64,000 bases of DNA. Source: Edaphochlamys debaryana. Lineage: Eukaryota; Chlorophyta; Chlorophyceae; Chlamydomonadales. Both the position numbers and the translations under genes were made by a program. Of this stretch, positions 11,640 through 20,780 are shown one piece after another (position 1 is the first letter of the stretch; every line of letters begins with the position of its first letter). The stretch covers positions 186,001 through 250,000 of the forward strand of contig JAEHOE010000094.1 in NCBI GenBank assembly GCA_016858145.1. Reading direction: 5' to 3'. The notes beneath the pieces are model-generated. The model was not told where the DNA came from. It made no database searches and saw nothing but the letters and a program-made list of their open reading frames with translations.

Positions 11640-13169
11640 TTTTGCAAGCGTGCGCTAGGTGTTAGAGGTAAGCAAGAGAGCTCCTTAACGAGAGCTACTG
11701 ATTGCAGGTACTGCTGGTGCTTGCTGTGCTTCAGTGCGGATAAAAGAAGCAGACAACCGGTGAGGGCTAGTTGCTCGAATGGCCTCGCTCTTTGCGCTTT
11801 GGGTTTGCGATGAAGGCTGGTGATGTCTTGGGTTGGCGGAGTGAAGGCTATTTGAGGGCGAGAGGTAGCGCCGGGCCCAATGCCGAGCAACCGACAACGG
11901 CAGCTTCGGGCCTGCTCGCGAGCTGCGCGGGTCGCGCGGGCGGCGGCGGCCCGCTGCGGCCCACTCGGCGAGCGCCCGGCCGGTCTGGGCCCAACACGAA
12001 TCTGCGACGTGTTCAGCTGCCCTCTGCGGCCGTCCTGTCCGCCCGTGCCCGTGGCGCCTACGAGCGCCATCTACGGCCCCGACACAAGCCTGATGCTCGG
12101 GCTGCACGGTCATGCCCGTGACAGCTCATAGACCACAGTCGAGCTGAGTGCTTGCTGCTGCCGAGGGAGTACTGGTTGGGCCAGGTGCGGGCCCGAACTG
12201 GGCCTACAAACAAGACTTGCAACTCCTGTCCTTCAGGCCCCTTCCCCTGGCCCCGGCCCCGGCCCCTCTCCACCGACCAGCCCCTTGGTCCTCTGCCCCC
12301 CGCCCCTGGTCCCGGTCAGGGTTCCCAGGGTTACACTCTGCTAGGGGTCTAGAGTTGCGAGGCTGCGTGGGTGTCACGCCCCTGAGCAAGGTGCTTGCTC
12401 GGTTGCCCGTTGACGCCCGTTGCCGAATCCCTGTGAGGCCCCCTTCCAGCCGACTGCGGCAACGGACATACAGGCTGGTGTTGGGGCCCAGGCAGTGTGA
12501 AGAGATAGAGCTGGTCACAAAAGGCAAACCCAGGATGGCAGGCACAGGAGCCTTGGTGGTGACATGGCTCACCGTCCGAGTTAGGCCCTTTCACGTTCCC
12601 TCCTACTTAGTCATCACCATCAGAGCTTGGCGGCAGGCCCACCCCTTGGTCCACGGCACTGCCCCCCGCCCCTGGCCAGCAGTCCCAGCACCCGGATGAC
12701 CGCCCGGGTCAGCTGAGGGTCCCTGTGCAGATGCCTGTTTGGACATTCCCTCAGACCCCGGGCTCCCGGCCTGCTCCACCACCACACACCCCTCATGCCC
12801 GCCGCCTGGAGACCCCGCTGCCTCCCTTCCTCGCCATCAGCAGGAGACAACCGCCGTAACTCACCACCGGCACATGCCCCCCCCTGCATGCCACTGTCCA
12901 CGTTCTATACTTCTATACTCTCCCCGTCAACCGGATACCCCGCAGCGCTGGCCATGCCCCCACAGCCCTTGCACAGCCATCTGGCTCCTTTACGATAGGC
13001 AGGCTTTCACCCTCAAGTGGACCTGCGCTATCCGGATTACCGAACCTACCGTTCAGTATCCCCCTACTCCCCAAGATCCACTGGATCCAGATGAGTACAT
13101 CCAGTCAATTTAGTGTACCGGATGTACACCCGCTTTCCCCATGACTAGACGCCCTTGCACTGCCTAGGC
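11640..13169. other. intergenic spacer
   Basis: The 5' flank of C2 copy 1 and the 3' flank of C2 copy 2. GC-rich, without a clear TATA box. No coding segment, tRNA or repeat array recognised. Confidence 0.5.
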
Positions 13170-14758
13170 CTATGGCTTCTTGTGGGACGTCCACTTGAGG
13201 CTGACGCTCACAAAGCCGTGCTGCTTGCGGCTCTTCTTGGAGAGCACCGGCACGCTGACGCGGTCGCTCCCGGCCTCACGGGCCTTGGCCAGGCTGAAGG
13301 TGGCAATGCCAATGGTATCGTCCTTTACCATGTCCTCGTCCTGTCAGGGGGGGGAGGGAGGGGGAGGGGGGCCAGGGGGGGCCGGCGGTGAGTGCCTTGA
13401 CCCTAATCTTGTCCTGAGAAGGATGGGAGGTGGGAGGAAGGGGGCGAGGAGGAGGGAAGCGGGTAGGTGGTTTTGTTGCGTACGGTAGACAAGGACTTGG
13501 GCGTCAATGGCCAGAGGCGTTCGGATGACCCAGATCGATAGGTCACAGGAGTGTCGCAGGACGGCAGGAGTTGCACAGGTAGAAACGCTGGGCACATTGA
13601 TTGCATTCCCTCAAAGCAGTTAGGTCTACAGGTCTACGACCGAGAGCGGCCCTCGCAGGGGTAGGGCGCTGGGCCCTCCTGCGCAGTGCAGATCGCCTCG
13701 AGGGCCGTACGTCCTCCATGATCTCCAGCATGCCATCCGTGGGTGGGGGCCCGGGCTAGGGCCCGGGCTCGTGGCTGGGACGACCCCGCTCGACCCCGAA
13801 AGGGTCCCACGTTCAACGTTCAATGAAGTTCATCGGCGGCTCCGCTTCCGAGGCATTCTGCGTCGGCCAACCATGCAACCCCAGCACACCGCGGCACACC
13901 GCGGCACCACGCCCCGCTGTCTACCGGTATAGTATCCCAGCTCAACAACACTGTCAGGCACACGGAGGTTTCAACCTGGCACTGACAATAATGACACGAA
14001 GCAAGGTCGACCCACCATGATCTCCAGGTCAACCGTGTTCTCGTTGATGCAGTTGAACGAGAAGGTCTCATTCCAAACGGGGTTCTTCCCAGCATCGACG
14101 GCAGTCTTGGTGCGGAGCGACTGGGCCCCGCATTTCACGACACAGTACGGGTCCTGCCTGCGGGGCGGGGGGCGGGGCGGGGCGGGGGCAGGGTGAGGAG
14201 GAGGGCCCGGATTGCGTACAGTTCAAGATACACAAGCGGACTTGGGGGCGGGGGCTGGGGGGTTGGTGGGCTGACGGGAAGGACAGGGGTCTGAGTGGCT
14301 GGGCGTGCAGGCAGTCCGCAAGGGGGGCGGGTGATTTAAGACAAGACATTGCATTGTAGACAAGGAGGAGGGGGCGGGGCAAGGGGGCGCGTGGGCGGTT
14401 GCACAAGGCGAGGAGGGAGGAGCAGAAGGGCCAACCTAAGCGTTGTCAAGGCCACCTTGGCTGTGCGTACAGTAAGCAAGCAAGGGCATGTGGGCCTGGC
14501 TGTGACCTGCTGGCCAGGGCTGCAGAGAATAAGCCCTGCCCTGCCTGCCTGGGGCCTGGGGCCTGCCCAGCCCTGCCTGGGGCGGAGGACCAGGTCGCGT
14601 CCCGGGTCGGCGCGCGCGGAAACCACCCCAGCAACCCGGGTCGCCCACACGTCATCGGCTCAAGACTCGCTCGTGACTCACTTGCCGAACCAGTCGCAGT
14701 CTTTGAGGCCCTGCGCGAACTCAATGGTGACATCCACGGTGCCGGCGTCCAGGGCCAT
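13170..14758 (-). CDS. single C2-domain protein, short tail (C2 copy 2)
   Basis: Probable calcium-dependent membrane-binding protein. Exons 14758-14682 (77 bp), 14157-14016 (142 bp), 13340-13170; 129 residues, so essentially the bare C2 domain. Loop 1 is LKDCDWFGKQDPYC, with Cys where copies 1, 41-42 kb and 46-47 kb have Gly. The central block is NPVWNETFSFNCINENTV and loop 3 DEDMVKDDTIGIATF; acidic ligands look complete. The protein stops soon after the last strand (VSLKW followed by TSHKKP) and lacks the proline-rich tail found in most relatives. The gene is in the same orientation as copies 1 and 3, consistent with tandem duplication. Tail loss may change localisation or partners; that is inference. 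Confidence 0.82.
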
Positions 14759-16652
14759 TCTTTTGCGAAGTCGTGCTGGCTAGCAAGCACACAGGTTTAC
14801 GTAGGAAGGTGGATGTGGGGAGATCAAGGACAGGCGACGAGTTGTGGCTTGGCAAAGGGCCAGCTCAAACGACTGCGTAATTCGCTGCGAAGTGCTCGCT
14901 GTGGTTGCAGTTGGCGCTCGGATGTTATGTAGAGCTCAGGGACAGGTTCATCGCGTTACGCGCGGCGCCGGCGCCGATGGGGGCGCAGGTAGCGCGGGCG
15001 GGCGGGCGATGGGGGGCCACCTTCGCCCGTTCACACAATCGGCGGCCTCCAAGTGCGAGTTCACAACTAGGCAATGCAAAACATCCATACACCAAATGTC
15101 TAGAAGAGCGCAGGTGCGACGGCGACTCGGCCTTGCGCAGAAGCAAAACGGCCGAAGCGGCGTCCGACCGCTCAAGCGCGGCGAGAACACACCATAGCGC
15201 ATGAGGCAAAGGTATTACGGGAAAGTTTTCATAAAATCCGCGCTAAAACGCTGTTTCGCGCTGGGGCCGGTCCCGGCCTGGTCGCCAGTCGCGAAACCAG
15301 TCGAGTGGTCGGTCCCCACCAGGAGCTTTGCTCTCCCCCTACCTCTGCCCGGGAGGTGGCTGGGGCAGGGACAGGGCGGGTGGGGCAGGGGCGCCTCCGC
15401 CGGGCACCGCGGGGCGGTGGCAAAGCCTGAGGCAGAGGGGGGGTCCCACGCGGTTGTTAGCACGCACACAACTCTTGACAGATTCGCCCCCGTCCCCAGC
15501 CACACCAGAGGGATGGCCGAGCAACTGCAGATCGGCGGGCGCGTGGGGACCAGCAAAGAAGAGCCGAATATGAACGAGGGGCGCATGGGGGCAGGGAGGT
15601 CGAGTGGATGGATGCGAGTCCATGCGACCCTCATCAGGGTTGTTTGAGCGAGGCAGGCTCACCGTGTGCGAGGGAGGCGGCGGTCAAACACCCAGACAGC
15701 CCGCGCCCGGGGGAGGGGGCGCTTGGTGGGGACCATGTCACACACCCTTCACTTGCTGCTGTGTGTATGTGTGTGGTGGGCACGGACAGGACAGGGACAG
15801 CGGGTAGGGGGCGGACACCGGCACCCGGGGCGGGGGGCAGCCTGCCCTGGGCAGGTGCCGCAGGAGCGGGGAGCGAGGGCGAAGCGGGAGTGCCGTGGAC
15901 GGGCAAAGGAAGTGCCTGGAGGAGGGAGCCGCTTGAAGTGGAAGTGTGGTCTGCTTACAGCCCTATCTGCGTTGACATACTTCGGGGGCTGAAGGAAGGC
16001 AGCATAAGCCCCCCCACCCCCACCCCACCGGCTGCCAATCAGGATGCATCGTGGGGCGATGGCCCCCCTTTTTATTTGTCCTGGCCCGTTGTCCGTACCA
16101 CAAGACCACTCCACCGAGCAATCCTCTCCCAGCAGTGAGGAGGTGAAATGCCTCTATGCTCACAGTATTATTGTCAGAGAACCAGTTCATAAGAGTCACG
16201 AGGCGGCATCCTTCCCAGCCACAAAAGCCAGTCCCCTGACTTCTGTCCGTATCCGCTCTGTCTTCCTCTGCGTCCCGCTTTCCCTTCCCCCGTTTCAGTG
16301 CTACATCCATTTCCGTGACACGTAAACCACCACAACCATTGCTTTGCAGTACACCCACGCACAGGAGTCCCAACAGCCAGCGCCCCCACCCATCCACCCT
16401 CGCGTCCCAAGTGCCTGGCGAGGGCCCAAGTAGGGGCCCCGCCCAACAGCAGGGCCAGTTTGAAGGCCAGAGTTTCATCCGGTATACCGGTATTATACTA
16501 TCGCACGCCCATAGATACCAGTAGGGTCGGATCTGTCCCATCGACCACACACATGCATATGCATTAGCGCTGGGTTCAAGGTAGGAGCGAGCCCAACTGA
16601 CTGAATGGTACGGCACAGCCATGACGACACCCGAGTTGCGTACACATACTAA
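14759..16652. other. intergenic spacer
   Basis: 1.9 kb between C2 copies 2 and 3. It contains the 5' flank of copy 2 and an AT-richer stretch near 16480-16560 including the palindromic GGTATACC. No gene is supported; open frames here have no family features. Confidence 0.5.
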
Positions 16653-17673
16653 CTACTTGCTCCCCACTGCCAGGAAAGGCTGGCCGGCCGGAGGGGCGGC
16701 GTAGTACACGAGAGCAACCGGCGGGGCAGCAGCCACAGGTTGGGGCTGGGCAGAGGACGGCTGTGCCTGCGCCCCGGTCGTCGTGTGGCCCTCCCACTTG
16801 AGGCTGACGCTCACAAGGCCGTGCTGCTTGCGGCTCTCTTGGAGAGCACCGGCACGCTGATGCGGTCGCTCCCGGCCTCGCGCGCCTTGGCCAGGCTGAA
16901 GGTGGCAATGCCAATGAGATCGTCCGTGAGCATATCTTCATCCTGTTAGGAGGAGGGGGAGGGGGAGGGGGGCCAGGGGCGGGTGAGCATATTCCCGTCC
17001 GAAGGGCAGAGGGGGAAACGAGGCCAGGACCGATACCCCGACAAGACGGCCGCCCGAAGTCTCCGCCTCTTCCAGCAGCGCAACCTCTTGCAGCACCTTT
17101 GTTGGGGGCGACCCCCTCCGCCCCTCCTGGTGAGGGCTGGGCTACGGGGCTTGGACAACCCCTCAGCACCCTCGGGGACCAGGACGTTGACCCACCATGA
17201 TCTCAAGCTCGATGGAGTTATCGTTGATGCAGTTGAACTGGAAGGTCTCATTCCATACGGGGTTCTTGCCACCATCCACGGCGGTCTTGGTGCGGAGGGA
17301 TTGCCCCCCGCATTTGACGACACAGTAGGGGTCCTGCCTGCGTGGCGGAGAGGGGGAGAGAGACGTCTGAGCGAGAGGCGAGAAGAGGAGTAACCCGAGG
17401 TGGATAGGGTGCTTGGGGCCGGAACGGCGGTGGGGTCCGCAAGGAGCGCCCGTCCCTGGAGGAGGCAACCCCGAGGTCGCGGACCGGCGGGAGCAGGGTG
17501 CAGCCGGCACGGTCCGCGGCCCCCGCCCAACCGCAATCCCGCCAATACCTGCCTCGACTCTCGAACCCAACCTCGCACGTTCTACGTGATACTCACTTGC
17601 CGAACCAGTCGCAGTCCTTGAGGCCCTGGGCGAACTCGACGGTGACGGTCACGACACCGGCGTTCAGGGCCAT
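16653..17673 (-). pseudogene. single C2-domain gene with one-base deletion (C2 copy 3)
   Basis: Exons 17673-17597 (77 bp), 17337-17196 (142 bp) and 16942-16653 match the family, including LKDCDWFGK, NPVWNETFQF and loop 3 DEDMLTDDLIGIATF. Near 16834-16839 the segment that encodes SKKSRKQHG in other copies is one base short. The frame then reads SKRAASSTAL and stops at 16811-16813 (116 residues). The total exon length of 509 bases is one short of a multiple of three. If the base is ignored, the old frame continues through VSLKWEG and a Pro/Ala/Gln tail to a stop at 16653-16655. A codon change in the HGFV motif (Phe to Leu) lies just beyond. Either a young pseudogene, a truncated C2 protein, or an assembly error. 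Confidence 0.75.
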
Positions 17674-18782
17674 AGCCGCTAACGAGCTATAAATAAGGTG
17701 CGATTGAGATAGTTGAGAATTCAGGCGCAAGCTGTGTCGTCGGCGGCGCTCGTGAGTGAGTGCTGCTAATTGGCTTCGCGTTTCCCTGTGGTCGCGGAAG
17801 GAAGTGTTAGAGCGGTTATGGAAGTGTATGGGCTTCTTGGGGCGCCGGTGCCCATTACATCGGGCGAATGGGCTCATCGCGGCGGAAAGGCCACGGGCTG
17901 GGCCCAGCCGCAGGCCCGGCCCGGCCCGTATCGCAGGTCCGGCCTGGCCCATGCAGGCCTCGGTCAACTTGAGGTAAGGGGGGCACCGGGATTGATCGCA
18001 CACTCCACCACTGGCTCCGCGGTATCTGTGTTTTGGCCAAATTGCGTGGAAATGGCTCCGGGTTTGTGCGGATGGTGGGGATGGCACCACCTCCACCTCC
18101 AGCGGTGCGCCCTGGGTGGCGGGGCGGAACCGTGCCAAGGGCTTTGAACGCGAATGGGACGGGCCGGCGACCGCCCCTGGGTGCGTGTATTGCGTGATTC
18201 CACCCTTCCGGGTTGCTCGGGCGAGCTCGGGTTGGGTTGCACACGCTCCCGGCGCCCTTACGCATTGCCCGCCACACGTTTCTGTTCCTCGCACGTGTTG
18301 GCGGTGCTATGGCGTGCACAGCAAGCCTTATACAGGGGGCTTCTTGGATGTCTGAAACGCTCTATCTGGACAGAGACACAGCAGCGCACTTGCGGAGTGT
18401 ACCCGGTATGCATGGCGGGAACACGCCCCCCGTGCTTTCGGGTACCGAAGCGGCACGACTCAACTCCTCAAGCGGGACTCAGTTCGCGCTCAAGGCGTCT
18501 TGTCATGCCACACAACTAGCCGTGGGTGCAAGCCCGCTGCAGACTGCAGGGGGGCTGGGCGCGGGATGGGACAGCAGGGCATGCAAGTGGAGGCTGGCGT
18601 CGCGGACAGCACAGCAGGCTGCGGAAGGCATGGCCGGGTGCGTGGGGCTGACGCGGGTTTGGGCGGGGCCAGTAGAGCTATCAAGCAGCGGGGGCAGTAG
18701 GGCTGGACCGCCACCGGCGCCGAGACGCCGAGAGGGTATGGCCAAGCCTTCGTTCAGCTCTCCCGTGCCTTGCAAGGCGGGT
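17674..18782. other. 5' flank of C2 copy 3 and retroelement left flank
   Basis: 1.1 kb up to the retroelement. CTATAAATAA occurs at 17686-17696 but is only some 12 bases from the ATG, so it is unlikely to be that gene's TATA box. No gene recognised. The four bases at 18779-18782 (GGGT) recur just beyond the other end of the element. Confidence 0.45.
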
Positions 18783-18832
18783 TGTCAGGACACACTATGG
18801 GCTACGGCAAAGTGCAGCCGGCTGACCGAACT
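18783..18832 (-). repeat. 50-bp terminal repeat X, outer copy
   Basis: Identical over 50 bases to 19278-19327. It is the outermost sequence at the 3' (sense) end of the element, ending in CA on the sense strand next to the GGGT flank. No copy of X adjoins the other A repeat. Confidence 0.85.
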
Positions 18833-19275
18833 AATCGGCGAGCAAAGACGCAGGCGGTGCCTGGGCTCACTTCTAGGACCAGCGCCGAGGCTCAGCAGCT
18901 GGGTCGAGCGAAGGCTCCTCGGGAAGTCGTCGGATGGCACAGAGACTGCGCCGCAGGCGCTAGAGGCAGCAGAGCAGCAACACTCTAGTGGTTACAGTCA
19001 CAGCAGAATAGATCCGCAGCAAGCAGTAGTGCTTCCGACTTGCCAGTCGGAAGCTGGGCGTTCGCCTAAGTCCCTCCGATCGGAAGGGCTCATTGCCGTA
19101 CCTCAGGTGCTCATGCCACGTGTCCCACGAGGCAAACCCTGGTGTCACAACCCTAGTCACAACCCCAGACGTACCCTCCGGCACCAACCAGCAGACCAAC
19201 CACAAACCTCCAGCAACCTACCTCGACTCCCAACCGGCAACCATACTGTGGCAGTGACCGTACTGTGCCCTGTCA
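18833..19275 (-). repeat. 443-bp terminal repeat A, 3' copy (LTR)
   Basis: Matches 32602-33044 over 443 bases, with differences seen at about 18836, at the GCGCCGCAGG site near 18955 and at the CAGTCGGAAG site near 19048. It is bracketed on both sides by 50-bp repeat X, separated from the inner X by only two bases. Confidence 0.9.
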
Positions 19276-19277
19276 GC

Positions 19278-19327
19278 TGTCAGGACACACTATGGGCTAC
19301 GGCAAAGTGCAGCCGGCTGACCGAACT
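19278..19327 (-). repeat. 50-bp repeat X, inner copy
   Basis: Second identical copy of X, lying between the purine tract and repeat A. With the outer copy it produces an X-A-X end opposite an A-only end. Confidence 0.85.
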
Positions 19328-19336
19328 CCCCCCCTT
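19326..19336 (-). promoter_or_regulatory. polypurine tract (plus-strand priming site)
   Basis: On the sense strand this reads AAGGGGGGGAG, directly upstream of repeat X. Its position at the 3' edge of the internal region is that expected of an LTR-element polypurine tract. If so, reverse transcription would begin the 3' repeat at X rather than at A. Confidence 0.5.
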
Positions 19337-19523
19337 GGCGACTCTAGAGCCAAAACGCGAAGTCAGGCGGCCTCGAAGCCATACGCTAAGTCAGAAGCAG
19401 TTCGCTCAAGCTGTACACAACAGCTCCCTCCAGCAGAGAAACTTCAATCCTCCCCCATGCTCGCTAAGTGCTCTCGCCAGGCTACAGCCAGCAGAACTCA
19501 TCTCCCTCGGCTCACCACCCTAT

Positions 19524-20780
19524 CTACGCATGCACCCAGTGCCCAGCGCGTCCCTTCCCGATACCCCTCATCAGCTGCGCCCTCATGGTCGCATCCCGGA
19601 ACACTAACAGCCAAGCTCCAGGCTTTCCGTTGACGTATCCACAGGTGTCTCCAGTGATGATGGCCAGCCGCTCGTCCTCCGTGAAGGTGTTGAGCAGGGC
19701 GGCCCATGCGTCCGGCGGGGCCGTAAGCATGCGCCGTGGGATGAAGGCCACGACTAGCGGTACCATGGCAACGGCCAGGGGCAGCCAGAAGGGCAGAAGC
19801 TCCGGGTGCGGAGCGGAGATGATGAGCCAGGACTCGCCGGGCATGGCGAGGCGGCGGTAGGTCCCAGGTTGCAGGGGATCCAAGCGGGGCCAGCCCGGGG
19901 CCTGGGTGGCCCGGCCCCCGTTGGCGCAGACGGAGTAGCCTCTCGCGCGGAGCGCGTTGGCCAGGGTCTCGTCGCCGGCGCACGGGTCCAGAATGACGGG
20001 CGATCGGCTCGCGTCCAGGTGGTCCAGCAGCAGGTTGAGCGCCTCCTCAGCGGGCGCAGGGTGCGGACCCGTGGGGAAGGACTCAGGCAGGCTAGAGGCC
20101 AGCCCGGGCACGGAGCGTAGCTGCAGCAGCGCAGCGGCTCGGGCGCTTGGCGAGGACAGGTCCCAGGCGTCGGGCAGGACTAAGGGCGGGGCCCCAGCCG
20201 CCGTGACGAGGGCCGTGGTGGACGGTTGAGCGCATGCTTTGGCTGCTCGCAGAGTCAGGCGCTCCGCGGTGCCGTCAGTGTAGCGCGCCTCAATGGGGCG
20301 AGAGTGCGGCTCGTCCGACTTGTAGTGCAGGGTGCCCCTACGGTTCACGAAGGTGTTGGTCACGGGGTCTCGGACCTTGCGGGAGCAGGGAATGCCCTCC
20401 AGCGCCTTGGCCTCGTTGAGCCGACGGCGCGCTTGAGCGGAGGGGAAGATCTGCGGCTGCGGTGCCTCGCGCGGTACAGGGGCAGGCCGCTGATCAATTG
20501 TTGCCGGTGTCACGCCGCGGGCATGGCAGTCGGGGCAAGTCCAGGTGCCGCGGGGCACGCGCTGGAGCGGGGGTCGAAGGCAGTACAGGTGCCAGCCGGT
20601 GCCGCACCCGTCGCACATGACCATCTTGGACTCGTCGCCTGGGAAGGCACAGATCTCGGAGGGCAGGTCCAGCGGCGGCACTGCAATGCGGGGATCGACG
20701 ACTGGGTCCAGGTCTTGGAGGTGGCAGGGAGCAAGGTTGCTCACGTGCTCCTTGCGGATGGTGCCGTCACGGCCCATCAA
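19524..20780 (-). CDS. retroelement 3' ORF: integrase tail, PHD finger, methyltransferase-like domain
   Basis: About 418 residues. The first 20 or so (GRDGTIRKEHVSNLAPCHL) resemble the end of a gypsy integrase C-terminal region and join in sense to the upstream pol frame, which stops at 20767 in another frame, so this was probably one polyprotein. A PHD finger follows near 20520-20660: MVMCDGCGTGWHLYCLRPP then GTWTCPDCH. That gives the C-C-H-C-C-C spacing; the first Cys of the opening pair is not evident. Near 19985-20010 VILDPCAGDETLANALRARG resembles an S-adenosylmethionine-binding motif I, followed by a hydrophobic segment (PFWLPLAVAMVPLVVAF). No DPPY motif is visible; the equivalent place reads SAPHPE. 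A PHD finger could aim integration at modified histones; the methyltransferase may be degenerate. PHD call strong, methyltransferase call moderate. Confidence 0.65.
   Translation of the reverse strand: MMGRDGTIRKEHVSNLAPCHLQDLDPVVDPRIAVPPLDLPSEICAFPGDESKMVMCDGCGTGWHLYCLRPPLQRVPRGTWTCPDCHARGVTPATIDQRPAPVPREAPQPQIFPSAQARRRLNEAKALEGIPCSRKVRDPVTNTFVNRRGTLHYKSDEPHSRPIEARYTDGTAERLTLRAAKACAQPSTTALVTAAGAPPLVLPDAWDLSSPSARAAALLQLRSVPGLASSLPESFPTGPHPAPAEEALNLLLDHLDASRSPVILDPCAGDETLANALRARGYSVCANGGRATQAPGWPRLDPLQPGTYRRLAMPGESWLIISAPHPELLPFWLPLAVAMVPLVVAFIPRRMLTAPPDAWAALLNTFTEDERLAIITGDTCGYVNGKPGAWLLVFRDATMRAQLMRGIGKGRAGHWVHA

Noticed and set aside
17686..17696. TATAAATA as promoter of C2 copy 3
   Set aside because: Only about 12 bases from the start codon and in the opposite orientation.
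18213..19607. 464-codon plus-strand frame crossing the left end of the retroelement
   Set aside because: It joins host flank, both X copies and repeat A; no domain, and the boundary would cut it in half.
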